A stretch of DNA of 64,000 nucleotides from Halorientalis persicus (GCF_900110215.1 NZ_FOCX01000003.1:124001-188000); one strand, 5' to 3'; shown: positions 1 through 10,655, numbered from the stretch's first letter. Notes: generated by a model not told the origin, from the letters alone. Translations and numbers: made by a program.

Positions 1-1158
1 CGTCTCACCGGTTCTGTAGGCGTCCAGTACGAGCCCCATCAGCGTCGGGAACAGCGCCGCGCCGGTGAATCCCATCGTGTTGACCGTTCCGGTGGCGACG
101 CCGCTGGCCCCGCTCGCGTGGCGCTCCTTGATGACGGTGTAGCCCAGCGCGTACCCGCCGGCCAGAAAGCCCGCGGCGAAGAAGGCGACGGCGACGACGG
201 GCAAGGGCGGCCGGCCCGTGATCGCGAGCAGGGCGAACGAGCCGGCGAAGGCGGCCTGTGCGGCGACCATCAGCCCCAGTCGCCGACCCAGGCGGTCCGA
301 GAGCCAGCCGACCAGCGGCGGCCCGAGCAGGAGGCCGGCGCTCCCGGCGAGCGTGTACACCGACGCGCCGGTGACGGAGACGCCCTCGTAGGTCTGGACG
401 ACGTAGGGGACACCCCAGAGGCCGAAGACGGTGATGTTGACGCCGGTGCCACAGAACAGGACGGTGCCGACGAGCCAGGTCTCCCGTTCGCGGAGGACGC
501 CCGCGGCGTTGGCGGCCACCGCCGACAGCGAGGGCGTCTTCGCCAGTGGCACGCCCTCGATCTCGGCGAGACCGGCGTCGGCCGGTGAGTCCCGGGCCAG
601 CAGGTAGGCGACGGTCGCCAGCACGAACCCGGCGAGCCCGAGCCCGAACAGCGTCGTCCGCCAGTCGGTCGCCGCGACGACGACCGCCAGTGGCGTGGTC
701 GCGAGGACGCCGCCGAAGCCGGCGGCGGCGATCGTCAGGCCGCTCATGCGGGCGAACTCGGTCGGTCGGAACCAGTTTGCACAGAAGCGAAGGATGGCGA
801 TGAACAGCAGACTGCCGCCGAGGCCGATCAGTGCCCGGGCGAGGAAGGCCACCGGATAGGAGTCCGCGACCGAGAAGGCGAGCGCACCGACGCTCATCAC
901 GACCGTGCCGGCGGTGACGGCACGACGGCTTCCGACTCGATCCGCCACGAAGCCCGCGGGGAGTTGCATCGCCGCGTAGATGTAGAAAAACGAGGCGTGC
1001 AGGGTGCCAAGCGCCGCGCCGGTCGTGTCGAAGGCCGTCGCCAACTGCTCGGCCAGCACCGCCGTCGAGAGTCGGTGGACACTGACCAGAGCGTAGGCCG
1101 CCGCGAGCGCTGTCCAGGCGATCCAGCGACGCTTCGTCGGGTCCGACCAGATGCGCAC
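1..1158 (-). CDS. MFS transporter, C-terminus cut by window edge
   Basis: An open frame of 386 codons runs off the left edge without a stop, so the C-terminus is missing. The protein is very hydrophobic, with repeated membrane helices. It has the major facilitator loop pattern DRVGSRR after helix 2 and the equivalent DRLGRRLG in the second half, plus a long central loop with a charged segment. This is a secondary transporter of the cytoplasmic membrane; the substrate cannot be read. Start chosen: GTG at 1158, giving VRIWSDPTKRR. An AT-rich TATA-like stretch around 1182-1190 lies about 29 bases upstream, which fits a leaderless haloarchaeal transcript. The gene is divergent from the ribosomal genes that begin at 1619. 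No frameshift is visible. Confidence 0.85.
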   Translation of the reverse strand, partial: MRIWSDPTKRRWIAWTALAAAYALVSVHRLSTAVLAEQLATAFDTTGAALGTLHASFFYIYAAMQLPAGFVADRVGSRRAVTAGTVVMSVGALAFSVADSYPVAFLARALIGLGGSLLFIAILRFCANWFRPTEFARMSGLTIAAAGFGGVLATTPLAVVVAATDWRTTLFGLGLAGFVLATVAYLLARDSPADAGLAEIEGVPLAKTPSLSAVAANAAGVLRERETWLVGTVLFCGTGVNITVFGLWGVPYVVQTYEGVSVTGASVYTLAGSAGLLLGPPLVGWLSDRLGRRLGLMVAAQAAFAGSFALLAITGRPPLPVVAVAFFAAGFLAGGYALGYTVIKERHASGASGVATGTVNTMGFTGAALFPTLMGLVLDAYRTGET

Positions 1159-1419
1159 ACGTCCCGGTGGAACCTACGGGCTGTTAAGTATTTGTAGTCG
1201 AGAGGTAGTCAACGTTCATCCTAGCAGTCGTCGACGAAACATTGTTTGGTAGTGTCTGGCAGGGAAGTGTGGCGGGAGGGCGGTCGCCGTGCAGTCGGGC
1301 ACCAGCATCCGCCGAGCAGGATGGGACCGGCGGTCCCGCTTGCAGTCAGATGTCGACGACTTCGCGCCGGCGACGAAGCGAGGCGGTTCGTGGGCAAGTA
1401 TCCGGCGGCCGGCGGTTCA

Positions 1420-1573
1420 CGCGAGCAGCGAAGCCGCTCGCGCCTTTTTCGCCCACGTTCGCGGGAGCATGGCTCCCGCGAGCCCGCCAGAGATCGGAGA
1501 TCTCTGGAGACGTTTTTTGCTCGGGGGGATGCGCTCGCGCTGCTCGCGCACTCCTCCAGGAAAAAGGTGGGGA
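1420..1573. repeat. Composite palindromic intergenic element (copy A)
   Basis: The 460-base gap between the transporter and rpl39e holds three successive hairpins: 1420-1442 (arms CGCGAGC/GCTCGCG), 1460-1480 (9-bp perfect arms, loop ATG) and 1487-1507 (arms CCAGAGATC/GATCTCTGG, loop GGA). After the first hairpin comes CCTTTTTCGCCCACGTT, and the element closes with AGGAAAAAGGTGGGGA. The same spacer and closing sequences appear in elements at 45774-45864, 45927-46018 and 48015-48107, so this is a dispersed family. Nothing coding was found here. The rpl39e promoter (AATTTAAGCGG near 1586-1594) starts just after it. Confidence 0.7.
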
Positions 1574-1618
1574 CGAAAGAACACAAATTTAAGCGGCGGC
1601 GGGGTAGAAGCGGGCACT

Positions 1619-1771
1619 ATGGGTAAGAAGTCGAAGGCCAAGAAAAAGCGCCTCGCCAAGAAGGACCGACAGAACAGCCGAATTCCGGCGTGGGTCATGC
1701 TCAAGACGGACCGCGAGGTCCAGCGCAACCCCAAGCGCCGCAGCTGGCGTAACAGCGACACCGACGAATAA
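1619..1771 (+). CDS. rpl39e: 50S ribosomal protein L39e
   Basis: A 50-residue, strongly basic protein ([19 protein letters not shown] at the start, then [14 protein letters not shown] at the end). This matches the archaeal/eukaryotic large-subunit protein L39e in length and sequence; it is a small rRNA-binding protein lining the exit tunnel. It is one of the few basic proteins in an otherwise acidic proteome, as expected. The ATG lies about 28 bases after AATTTAAGCGG, a good TATA-like box, so it is probably translated leaderless. Its TAA stop overlaps the ATG of rpl31e by one base (TAATG), so the two are co-transcribed. Confidence 0.95.
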   Translation: MGKKSKAKKKRLAKKDRQNSRIPAWVMLKTDREVQRNPKRRSWRNSDTDE

Positions 1772-2046
1772 TGAGCGCGAGTGACTTCGAGGAGCGGGTC
1801 ATCACCGTCCCGCTCCGTGACGTGAACGCGGAACCGAAACACGAACGCGCCGGCAAAGCGATGACGCTGATCCGCGAGCACCTCGCTCAGCACTTCAGCG
1901 TCGACGGTGACGCCGTTCGGCTGGACCCCTCGATCAACGAGGAGATCTGGGAGCGCGGCCAGAAAAAGCCCCCGAGCAAGCTTCGCGTGCGGGCCGCCCG
2001 CTTCGAGGAAGAGGGCGAGGCCGTCGTCGAAGCAGAGACGGCATAG
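1771..2046 (+). CDS. rpl31e: 50S ribosomal protein L31e
   Basis: A 91-residue protein with the L31e signature: the early segment [20 protein letters not shown] followed by the helix [13 protein letters not shown] and the C-terminal segment [14 protein letters not shown]31e is an archaeal/eukaryotic large-subunit protein near the tunnel exit. It starts within the stop codon of rpl39e and is followed 2 bases later by the TTG start of aIF6, so the three genes form one translation operon. Length and acidity are typical of haloarchaea. Confidence 0.95.
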   Translation: MSASDFEERVITVPLRDVNAEPKHERAGKAMTLIREHLAQHFSVDGDAVRLDPSINEEIWERGQKKPPSKLRVRAARFEEEGEAVVEAETA

Positions 2047-2048
2047 CT

Positions 2049-2711
2049 TTGCTCCGCGCGGCCTTCGCCGGTTCGGCGTACGTCGGCGTCTTCGCCCGGG
2101 CCACCGACGACTGTCTGCTCGTTCGCCCCGACGTCGACGACGACCTTCGTGAGGACCTCGCCGACGAACTCGAGGTCCCGGCCGTCCCGACGACGGTCGG
2201 CGGGTCGGGCACCGTCGGTGCGCTGGCGACCGGCAACGAGAACGGCCTGCTGGTCAGCGGCCGCGCTACCGACCGCGAACGCGAGACGATCACCGAGGCC
2301 GTCGACCTGCCAGTCACCGAACTCCCGGGTCGGATCACCGCCGCCGGCAACGTCGTTCTGGCCAACGACACTGGCGCGTACCTCCACCCGGACCTCTCTC
2401 GTGAGGCCGTCCAGACGGTGAAAGACGCCCTGGACGTGCCCGTCGAGCGCGGCACGCTGGCCGGCGTTCGGACCGTGGGCACCGCCGCCGTCGCCACGAA
2501 CCGCGGCGTCCTCTGTCACCCCAAGACCACCGACGAGGAACTGGACTTCCTCGAGGACCTGCTCGACGTGCCGGCCGATATCGGGACGATCAACTACGGC
2601 GGGCCGCTCGTGGGCTCGGGCCTGCTCGCCAACGAGAACGGCTACGTCGTCGGCGAGGACACCACAGGGCCGGAACTGGGCCGGATCGAGGACGCGCTGG
2701 GCTACATCTGA
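2049..2711 (+). CDS. eif6: Translation initiation factor 6 (aIF6)
   Basis: A 220-residue protein made of repeated segments of about 45 residues (for example [17 protein letters not shown] and [16 protein letters not shown]), the pseudo-fivefold propeller of eIF6/aIF6. The factor binds the large ribosomal subunit and blocks premature joining with the small subunit. The start used is TTG at 2049, two bases after the rpl31e stop: no ATG or GTG lies nearer the conserved N-terminus, and close coupling suggests re-initiation. In haloarchaea eif6 is normally followed directly by rpl18a; here rpl18a sits about 18 kb downstream. Confidence 0.92.
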   Translation: MLRAAFAGSAYVGVFARATDDCLLVRPDVDDDLREDLADELEVPAVPTTVGGSGTVGALATGNENGLLVSGRATDRERETITEAVDLPVTELPGRITAAGNVVLANDTGAYLHPDLSREAVQTVKDALDVPVERGTLAGVRTVGTAAVATNRGVLCHPKTTDEELDFLEDLLDVPADIGTINYGGPLVGSGLLANENGYVVGEDTTGPELGRIEDALGYI

Positions 2712-2837
2712 CCGCGTCTTGATCGGCGGGCGCTCGACACCCGCACAGTCCCCCCATCGTATGTCGCTCTCCTGGCAGATACGTCGGCGACCGGCGGCGG
2801 CTTCCACGGGGGCCGGGAGCCTGCGAGAGTCTGTGAA

Positions 2838-2867
2838 CGTTTTATACCTCGGCGCATATGCGACAGT
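2838..2867 (+). promoter_or_regulatory. TATA-like promoter of the liv operon
   Basis: TTTATACC at 2841-2848 lies about 24-27 bases before the livH ATG. This is the normal spacing for a leaderless haloarchaeal transcript. No operator-like dyad is obvious between aIF6 and livH. Confidence 0.55.
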
Positions 2868-3964
2868 ATGGCCACAAGTACGGAGACGAACACCGTCGTC
2901 GCGTTCGTCCGCGAGCGAGCGGCCCTCATCGCCCTGGGGCTTTTCCTCGCCTTCCTCGTTGCGGATCTGTTCCGCAAACTCGGGACCGGCGCACTCACGG
3001 CCGCGAGTCTCGCCGGCTTCGTCAAGGACGGTACAGTGCTCGGGTTGTCGCTCGGTCTCGCGGGCATCGGACTGGCGATGACCTACAGCATCCTCAACTT
3101 CGCCAACTTCGCGCACGGCGATTACATCACCGTCGGCGGCGTGGTTGGCTGGATCACCGCGTTCCTCGTCGCCGGATCGGGGTCCGCTAACGTCGAACAG
3201 CTCGTCTTGTTGCGGGCGTCGTCACGGACGCTCGGTATCAGCGTCACGACAGCCCCGGTCGCCATCGTCCTCGGGTTGATCGTCTCGGTGGTGGTGACCG
3301 CCGGGCTCGCGCTCCTGATCGATCGGCTGGTCTTCCGACCGATGCGCGGCCAGCGCGGGATCGCCCTGCTCATCGCGAGCGTCGGCGTCGCCCTCGCGGT
3401 GCGGTATCTGCTGGTGTTCGTGCTCCAGACGGGTCCACGCGGGCTGACCGCCGGGCAGGTCACGCCCTCGTGGGACCTCCCCGTCGGCGGCGGGACGGTG
3501 ACGGTCACCGCCCACGAACTCACGCTCGCCGTGCTGGCGGTGGCGCTGATGCTCGGCACGCACGTCCTCCTGCGGTACACTACGTTCGGCACCGCCATGC
3601 GTGCGATGGCCGACAACGAGGACCTCGCACAGGTCAGCGGCATCCCGACCGAGCGCGTGATCCGCACCACCTGGTTGCTCGGTGCCGGGCTGACGGGCGC
3701 GGCCGGGTTCCTGATCGCGCTCGAACGGGGCGCGCTCACCACGAGTTTCGGGTGGCAACTCCTCCTGCTCGTGTTCGCGGCGGTCATCCTCGGCGGGATC
3801 GGGTCGGTCTACGGCGCGATGGTCGGCGGGCTCGTGATCGGGCTCGCGAGCCGACTCTCGGTCGTGTGGCTCCCCGAGAGTTTCATCATCGCGGCGGCGT
3901 TCGTCGTGATGATCGTCATGTTGCTGGTCCGCCCGAAGGGACTGCTCGGCGGGGTGACGACCGT

Positions 3965-3968
<4 letters not shown>
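2868..3968 (+). CDS. livH: Branched-chain amino acid ABC transporter permease LivH
   Basis: A 366-residue membrane protein with about eight hydrophobic segments and the LivH permease hallmarks: GLALAG-type N-terminal helices leading to TYSILNFANFAHGDY, the cytoplasmic coupling segment TTFGTAMRAMADN, and the C-terminal GGIGSVYGAMVGGLVIG. It forms half of the membrane channel of a HAAT-family importer for branched-chain amino acids, or in some members urea or amides. It is the first gene of livH-livM-livG-livF and its TGA overlaps the livM ATG (ATGA). The N-terminal 35 residues precede the first helix; the ATG at 2868 is preferred because of the promoter spacing. Confidence 0.93.
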
Positions 3969-5274
<1,306 letters not shown>

Positions 5275-5278
<4 letters not shown>

Positions 5279-6117
5279 CGACCACCGCGCCCGACAGCGA
5301 CGGCGCGACCGCCGAAGAATCGGCCGCGACCGGCGACGCGGACGCCGACGACCCGCTGTTGCGGGTCCGGAACCTCGAGAAGACCTTCGGCGGGATCACG
5401 GCCGTCGACGGCGCGACCTTCGACGTGGAACGGGGCACGATTACTGGGCTGATCGGGCCCAACGGGGCGGGCAAATCGACCACCTTCGACCTCGTCACGG
5501 GCGTGCAGACGCCCGACAGCGGGCAGGTGGTGTTCGACGGGACCGACATCACGGGCTGGCGACCCCACCGCGCGGCCAACCGGGGCCTGGTCCGGACGTT
5601 CCAGATCGCCCGCGAACTCGACGAGATGACCGTCCTGGAGAACGCGATGCTCGCGCCACGCGGCCAGGTCGGCGAGAAACTCTGGCGGGCGGTCCTCCCC
5701 GGCGCTCGGAGCGCGGTCGTCCGGCAGGAAGAGCAACTGCGCGAGCAGGCCTGGGAGACCCTGGAGTTCCTCGAACTCGACCACCTCGCCGAGGAGTACG
5801 CCGGCGCGCTCTCGGGCGGCCAGCGCAAACTGCTGGAACTGGCCCGGGTCCTGATGATCGAACCGGAGATGATCCTGCTCGACGAGCCACTGGCCGGCGT
5901 CAACCCCACGCTCGAAGAGAAACTCCTCGACCGGCTCCACGCCCTGCGGGAAGACGGGTACACGTTCCTGCTCGTCGAACACGACATGGACGTCATCATG
6001 AACCACTGTGAGCCGGTGATCGTCCTCCACCAGGGTGAGGTGCTGGTCGAGGGCTCGCCCGAGCAGGTGCAAAACGACGACCGTGTGCTGGAGGCGTACC
6101 TCGGAGGTGAGGTCTGA
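5275..6117 (+). CDS. livG: Branched-chain amino acid ABC transporter ATP-binding protein LivG
   Basis: A 280-residue ABC ATPase. Walker A is GPNGAGKST, the signature is LSGGQRKLLELARVL, Walker B is MILLDEPLAGVNP, and the switch histidine is in LVEHDMD. The AANRGLVRTFQIARELDEMTVLENAM stretch is typical of LivG over LivF. The first 20 residues are an acidic, low-complexity haloarchaeal extension. It drives substrate import through LivHM together with LivF. It starts in the livM stop (ATGA) and ends in the livF start (TGATG overlap). Confidence 0.93.
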
Positions 6118-6821
6118 TGGCGCTGCTGGAGATCCGCGACCTCGACGCCGGGTACGGGGATCTACAGATCCTCGACGGCGTCGACATGAACGTGGACAGC
6201 GAGGAGTACGTCGCCATCGTCGGTCCCAACGGGGCCGGCAAATCGACAGTGATGAAGTCGGTTTTCGGGCTGACCACCTACATGGGTGGCTCGGTCGAGT
6301 TCGACGACGAGGAGATCAGCGGGCTGGGTCCCTCCGAGATCATCACGCGCGGGCTGAGTTACGTCCCGCAGAGCGACAACGTGTTCGCGGGGCTGACGGT
6401 GCGGGAGAACCTGGAGATGGGTGCCTACACACTCGACGGCGTTCCCGAGTCCAGGGTCGAAGCGGTGTTCGAGCGCTTCCCGATTCTCGAAGAGCGCCAG
6501 GGTCAGCGGGCCGGGTCGCTGTCGGGCGGGCAACAGCAGATGCTCGCGATGGGGCGGGCGCTGATGCTCGATCCCGACCTGCTCTTGCTGGACGAACCCA
6601 GCGCGGGGCTGGCCCCGGATCTGGTCGACGAGATGTTCGACCGGATCGACGAGATCAACGACGCGGGGACGGCCGTACTGATCGTCGAGCAAAACGCGAA
6701 GGAGGCCCTCCGTCGGTGTGATCGCGGGTACGTCCTGGTGCAGGGACAGAACCGCCACGAGGACACCGGCAGGGCCCTGCTCGACGACGAGCAGGTCCGT
6801 GCGGACTTCCTCGGGGGGTAA
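6117..6821 (+). CDS. livF: Branched-chain amino acid ABC transporter ATP-binding protein LivF
   Basis: A 234-residue ABC ATPase, the usual LivF length. Walker A GPNGAGKST, LivF-type segment RGLSYVPQSDNVFAGLTV, signature LSGGQQQMLAMGRALM, Walker B LLLLDEPSAGLAP and the H-loop replaced in position by LIVEQNAKEAL, which is standard for LivF. It forms the ATPase pair with LivG. It is the last gene of the operon; its stop codon abuts the stop codon of the convergent livK with no intervening base. Confidence 0.93.
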   Translation: MALLEIRDLDAGYGDLQILDGVDMNVDSEEYVAIVGPNGAGKSTVMKSVFGLTTYMGGSVEFDDEEISGLGPSEIITRGLSYVPQSDNVFAGLTVRENLEMGAYTLDGVPESRVEAVFERFPILEERQGQRAGSLSGGQQQMLAMGRALMLDPDLLLLDEPSAGLAPDLVDEMFDRIDEINDAGTAVLIVEQNAKEALRRCDRGYVLVQGQNRHEDTGRALLDDEQVRADFLGG

Positions 6822-8057
6822 TCAGGGCGTGATCGTCTCGACCGTCTCCACGCCGGAGTCGGTGAACTCGAAGTACTCGTAGGTGGCCGCCGCCAGGTCG
6901 CCGGCCTCGTCGAAGGCTACGGGCCCGGAGACGCCCTGGTAGTTGACGGCGTCGCCGTTGGCGGCCATCTCGATCCCGTCGGCGAGGTTGCCCGGCGTGA
7001 TCTCCTCCCCGTCGCCCTGTGCGACCGTGCGCATATTGTCCCGGACCGCCGCGCCCGAGTTCTCGCCCGCGGCGGCGTTGGCCAGCACCAGCACGGCCGC
7101 GGCGTCGTAGGACTGCCGCGTGAACGGTTTCCCCGACGGATCCCCGTCGTAGACCTGCTGGTACTGCTCCGTGAAGAACTCCACGCCGGGGCCTTCACCG
7201 AGCGGCGCGGTCCCGGTGACGTTGTCCATGCTGCGCCCGACGTTGGCCGGGAGGTCGCCCGACTGGAGTCCGTCCGAGACGAGGATGTCCCGGTCGGCGC
7301 TGTAGTCGTTGTAGTAGTCCCGGAAGATCGTGACCCCGCTCCCGGGGTAGCCGACGACGACCAACACGTCGGGGTCGTCGCTCAGCGCCTGACTCAACTG
7401 CGAACTGTAGGAGTTCTGCCCCTCCGAGTACGACACCGACGCGGTGACGGTCCCGCCGTACTCGTTCTCGAAGGCGTCGACGAACCCGGCCGAGAGCCCG
7501 TTGCCGTAGGCGTTGTTGAGATACAGCGTCGCCGCGCTGCTGTGGCCCTGCCGTTCCGCGGCGATCTGGGCCAGCACCTGCCCCTGAAGGGCGTCGGTCG
7601 GCGGCGTCCGGAAGAAGTAGTCGTCGTCTTCGAGCGTCGTGAAGTCCGGCGCGGTACTGGCCGGCGAACACATCGTGATCCCGTTGGGGATCGCGACCTG
7701 GTTGGCCACCTGCAGGCTGACCTCGGAACTGAGCGCCCCACAGATCATCGGATAGCCGGCGTTGACCAGCGCGTTCCCACCGCTGACACCCTGACTCGCC
7801 GCCGTGGCCGTGTCCTCGAACTGTACGTCGACCTCGAAGTCCGTGTCGGCGTCGTTGACCTGCTGTGGCACCAGCTGGGCCGCGTTGCGGATCGGCGGCC
7901 CCAGGTCGCTCAGCCCGCCGGTGACGCCCATCAACAGGCCCATCCTGATCGTGCGGCCACTGCCGCCGCCGTCGCCGCCGGTACACCCTGCCAGGCCGGC
8001 GACACCGGCGCCTGCGATTCCTCCGAGCACCTCGCGTCTCCGTAGCCGTCTCGTCAT
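6822..8057 (-). CDS. livK: Branched-chain amino acid ABC transporter substrate-binding lipoprotein
   Basis: A 411-residue extracellular binding protein. The N-terminus has a TAT-type RRR motif followed by a hydrophobic stretch and the lipobox LAGC, with Cys25 as the lipid anchor. The rest fits the periplasmic-binding type 1 fold of Leu/Ile/Val receptors, with IRMGLLMGVTGGLSDLG at the start and GALSSEVSLQVANQVAIPNG in the first lobe. It captures the ligand for LivHMGF. Unlike many liv operons, the gene is on the opposite strand, tail to tail with livF, so it has its own promoter and may be made at a different level from the permease. Confidence 0.92.
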   Translation of the reverse strand: MTRRLRRREVLGGIAGAGVAGLAGCTGGDGGGSGRTIRMGLLMGVTGGLSDLGPPIRNAAQLVPQQVNDADTDFEVDVQFEDTATAASQGVSGGNALVNAGYPMICGALSSEVSLQVANQVAIPNGITMCSPASTAPDFTTLEDDDYFFRTPPTDALQGQVLAQIAAERQGHSSAATLYLNNAYGNGLSAGFVDAFENEYGGTVTASVSYSEGQNSYSSQLSQALSDDPDVLVVVGYPGSGVTIFRDYYNDYSADRDILVSDGLQSGDLPANVGRSMDNVTGTAPLGEGPGVEFFTEQYQQVYDGDPSGKPFTRQSYDAAAVLVLANAAAGENSGAAVRDNMRTVAQGDGEEITPGNLADGIEMAANGDAVNYQGVSGPVAFDEAGDLAAATYEYFEFTDSGVETVETITP

Positions 8058-8082
8058 ACGTGGGTGTGGTTACCTCTCATGG

Positions 8083-8090
8083 TATATATA
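8083..8090 (-). promoter_or_regulatory. TATA box of livK
   Basis: The run TATATATA is centred about 30 bases upstream of the livK ATG on the minus strand. It is one of the clearest core promoters in the window and would give a leaderless mRNA. Confidence 0.65.
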
Positions 8091-8134
8091 CTGTTGTGTT
8101 ACCGAACGTGTCCCATGACCCGAACGAGCACCGT

Positions 8135-8605
8135 TCAGTCCGTCACTGCCACCGGGGTCGCGTCGGCCAGGTCGGCCAGTCGCTCGGGATCGACGGGGAA
8201 CACCGTCTGTGGCGTGCCGGCGGCCGCCCACACTTCGTCGTGGTCGAGCAGTGTCTCGTCGATGTAGGTCCGAACGTCCGAGTCGTGACAGAACGGCGGG
8301 ACGCCGCCGATCCCGTAGCCCGTCGCGTCCCGGACGCGGTCGGGGTCGGCCATCTCGACCTCCTCGGCATCGATCTCGTCGGCCAGGTGGGCCTCGTCCA
8401 CGCGGTTGGCCCCGCTGGTCACCACCATGATCGGGTCGCCGTCCGCGGCGAACACGAGGCCGCTGGCGATCTGTGCCACGTCACAGCCGACCACTTCGGC
8501 CGCGTCGGCGGCCGTCTTCGTCCCCTCGTCGAACTCGCGGACGTCGATCTCGATACCGTGGCGGTCGGCGGCCGTCTCGGCGAACTCCTCGGCTCGGGGA
8601 TGCAT
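8135..8605 (-). CDS. YbaK/EbsC-family aminoacyl-tRNA editing protein
   Basis: A 156-residue single-domain protein of the YbaK/ProX/EbsC fold. These enzymes hydrolyse mischarged aminoacyl-tRNA, most often Cys-tRNA(Pro) or Ala-tRNA(Pro). Visible signatures are the CDVAQIASGLVFAADG segment with the usual Ala/Lys region, the ATGYGIGGVPPFCHD loop that lines the active site, and the closing AAGTPQTVFPVDPERL. Start chosen: ATG at 8605, because the conserved domain begins right after it (MHPRAEEFAETA); longer frames upstream overlap the promoter of the next gene. It is divergent from the CNNM-type gene at 8762. Confidence 0.85.
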   Translation of the reverse strand: MHPRAEEFAETAADRHGIEIDVREFDEGTKTAADAAEVVGCDVAQIASGLVFAADGDPIMVVTSGANRVDEAHLADEIDAEEVEMADPDRVRDATGYGIGGVPPFCHDSDVRTYIDETLLDHDEVWAAAGTPQTVFPVDPERLADLADATPVAVTD

Positions 8606-8761
8606 ACCCCCGCTGAGGTGTGGGTGGGACAAAAGCGTCTGGGCTGGGCAACTGCAGCCGCCGACGCTCGCCGGCAGGAACCGGGAGCGTTCGCCAGGGA
8701 ACACACCACCGCGGAAACCAAACAGTAGATTTAGACAGTGGCTGAATAAACCAGTCGGCTG

Positions 8762-9838
8762 ATGACGCTCTCGCTGGTAACGGGGATTCGCTTGCTCGGT
8801 GGCGTCGTGCTCCTGCTTGGCAACGGCTTTTTCGTCACGACCGAGTTCGCGATGACTCGCGTCAGGCAGTTCGAGGAGTCGGAATTCCAGGGCAACGGGC
8901 GCGGGCTCGAACGCGCCTGGAACATGACCGAGCGGCTGGAGATCTTCCTCACGGGCTGTCAGGTCGGGATCACCATCTGCAGCGTCGGCCTGGGTGTCGT
9001 CGCCGAACCGGCCGTCACGGCGGTGATGGGGCCACTGCTGAGTGCGGTCGGTGTCACGGGTGGGCACACGACGCTGTCGGTGATCCTCGCACTGACCGTG
9101 GTCAACCTCTCACACGTCATCGTCGGCGAGCAGGCACCGACGTATCTGGGGATCGAGCGCGCCAAGTTCGTCGCCGGCTACGGCTCGGGGTTGCTGTACG
9201 CCTGGACGAAGCTCATGTACCCGGTGATCCTCGCGGCCGACTGGGTGGCCAAGGCGCTGCTCGGCCTGTTCGGCGTCGAGATCGACCGGTCGTGGACCGA
9301 GGCGGAAGCCGAGGACGGTGTCGCGACCACTCGGGCCGAACTGCGACGCACGATGGGCGAGTCGCTCAACCAGCTCGGCGTCCCCGAGGAACGCCGGACC
9401 GAAGTCATCAACGCACTCGACATCGGCCAGCAGTCCGTCAGCGAGATCATGGTCGACCGCGACGACGTCGTCGCGCTCTCGACGACCGACGACTTCCGGA
9501 CCAACATGGACCGGATCGACGGCGCGCCTTACGTCCGCTTTCCGCTGCTGGAGGGCTCGCTGGACGCGTTCGTGGGCGTCGTCTACGCGCCGACGGTGTT
9601 GCACAACTACGAGGCGCTGGACGCCGGGACCACCTCGCTCGAAGACCTGGCGACCCCGCCGCTGACCGTCCCCGCCGACACGACCGTCAGCGACTTCATC
9701 GACCGGTGCCAGGCCGAAAACCAGGAACTCGCACTGGTGACCGAGGACGACACTGTGGTCGGGCTCTTGACTGCCACAGACGCCTTCGAGGAAATTACCG
9801 GCGAACTCGACGATCCGATGGATCTTGCGTCCCAGTGA
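8762..9838 (+). CDS. CNNM/DUF21 membrane protein with CBS domains
   Basis: A 358-residue protein with an N-terminal DUF21 (CNNM/CorC-type) membrane domain: helix near residues 3-25, FFVTTEFAMTRVRQFEE, then LEIFLTGCQVGITICSVGLG and the HVIVGEQAPTYLGIERA motif. A cytoplasmic tandem CBS pair follows, including ISEIMVDRDDVVALSTTDDF and ELALVTEDDTVVGLLTATDAF. Family members are linked to magnesium or cobalt efflux and ion homeostasis. The usual C-terminal CorC/HlyC transporter-associated domain is missing, so this is a short form. A TATA-like AGATTTAGAC near 8727-8736 lies about 30 bases before the ATG. Confidence 0.85.
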   Translation: MTLSLVTGIRLLGGVVLLLGNGFFVTTEFAMTRVRQFEESEFQGNGRGLERAWNMTERLEIFLTGCQVGITICSVGLGVVAEPAVTAVMGPLLSAVGVTGGHTTLSVILALTVVNLSHVIVGEQAPTYLGIERAKFVAGYGSGLLYAWTKLMYPVILAADWVAKALLGLFGVEIDRSWTEAEAEDGVATTRAELRRTMGESLNQLGVPEERRTEVINALDIGQQSVSEIMVDRDDVVALSTTDDFRTNMDRIDGAPYVRFPLLEGSLDAFVGVVYAPTVLHNYEALDAGTTSLEDLATPPLTVPADTTVSDFIDRCQAENQELALVTEDDTVVGLLTATDAFEEITGELDDPMDLASQ

Positions 9839-10104
9839 CTGCCGACGCTGTCTGTCCGGACGTGACGCGCGCAGCACGGATCGAATGCGCGGTCGTCGAA
9901 CGGCCTCTCGGAGTAATCGGTGTCGACGACTGTTCGATGTTCGACGTCGATACGACGAGGACACCGTGATCCTGCTGTCCGGGTTTCCCAAAGTTACTGG
10001 TCGAAAGACCTGGTGAGTGGACAGATACCGGTGGTTCGCCGTCCGCTTCGTACCGTAACGACCGGGAAATCAAACTTTATTCTGCCTGCATCAAATTTTT
10101 AATC

Positions 10105-10448
10105 ATGGCTGGGGTTGACCAAACTGGCAACTACAGGAAGACTGACGACCGATACTGTACGAATTGCCAGCAGGTCGTGTCCCCGAAACGACGGCTCAGC
10201 TACTTCGGGCTGTTCGGGACGGTGATCGTGTCGATGATGTTTTTCACGTTCGTGAGTGCCAGCCTCCTTCTCGGATTTATCTTGGGGGGCTGTGTGGATA
10301 CCTGGGATACAATGGCTATTCCCGCTCGATGGATGAGCCCACCTGCCCGCTCTGTAATGCCCAGGACCTCGAGCACCCCGAAACCCAAAATAGCGTTACC
10401 GGACGCCGGCAACAGCACAGCGACGAGGAGTGGAACTGGACGGAGTGA
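10105..10448 (+). pseudogene. Small zinc-ribbon membrane protein with a frameshift
   Basis: The first frame codes MAGVDQTGNYRKTDDRYCTN, a CxxC knuckle, then a hydrophobic helix ending LLLGFILGG. It then drifts into a long meaningless frame. The frame shifted by one base continues the same gene: LCGYLGYNGYSRSMDEPTCP, a second CxxC knuckle and an acidic tail, ending at 10448. The break lies on a run of six G at 10284-10289; a seventh G would restore one protein of about 114 residues with CTNC and CPLC zinc knuckles flanking one or two helices. Either a true one-base deletion, a sequencing error in the G run, or slippage during expression is possible. A TATA-like CTTTATTC lies 27 bases before the ATG. 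No function is recognised. Confidence 0.6.
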
Positions 10449-10563
10449 CGCAACTGCGACACGGGGTCGTGTCGCTCGGCGCGGTGTGCGCCTCGCGGCT
10501 CGTTCCTCCCCGCTCGGACGTGCCGAGATGCTCACTACGTTCGCATCTCGCGCCTCACAGAAG

Positions 10564-10655
10564 CGGGCACGGTGGGATTTGAACCGGAGGAAGACGGTCG
10601 GTCTCGCTCCGCTCGACCGCTGCGACTTCCAGGGTTCAAATCCCCTGCGTGCCGG
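10564..10655. repeat. tRNA-Arg 3'-end fragments around a palindrome (att-like remnant)
   Basis: The 22 bases at 10564-10585 (CGGGCACGGTGGGATTTGAA followed by CC) are an exact direct copy of 10684-10705, the 3' end of the neighbouring minus-strand tRNA-Arg gene. At 10632-10655 an imperfect inverted copy of the same tRNA end follows (GGGTTCAAATCCCC then TGCGTGCC). Between the two lies another dyad with arms CGGTCG/CGACCG. The 5' half of a tRNA is absent, so this is not a working tRNA. Duplicated tRNA 3' ends are the usual scar of site-specific integration. Confidence 0.55.

Noticed and set aside
1887-3116. A 409-codon minus-strand frame over rpl31e, aIF6 and the liv promoter
   Set aside because: It covers conserved translation genes on the other strand and has no domain.
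8135-9067. Extended form of the YbaK-like protein up to 310 codons
   Set aside because: The extra N-terminus is antisense to the CNNM gene and crosses its promoter; the family domain starts at 8605.
10564-10655. A second tRNA gene
   Set aside because: Only T-arm and acceptor-like 3' ends are present, in opposite orientations; there is no D arm or anticodon arm.
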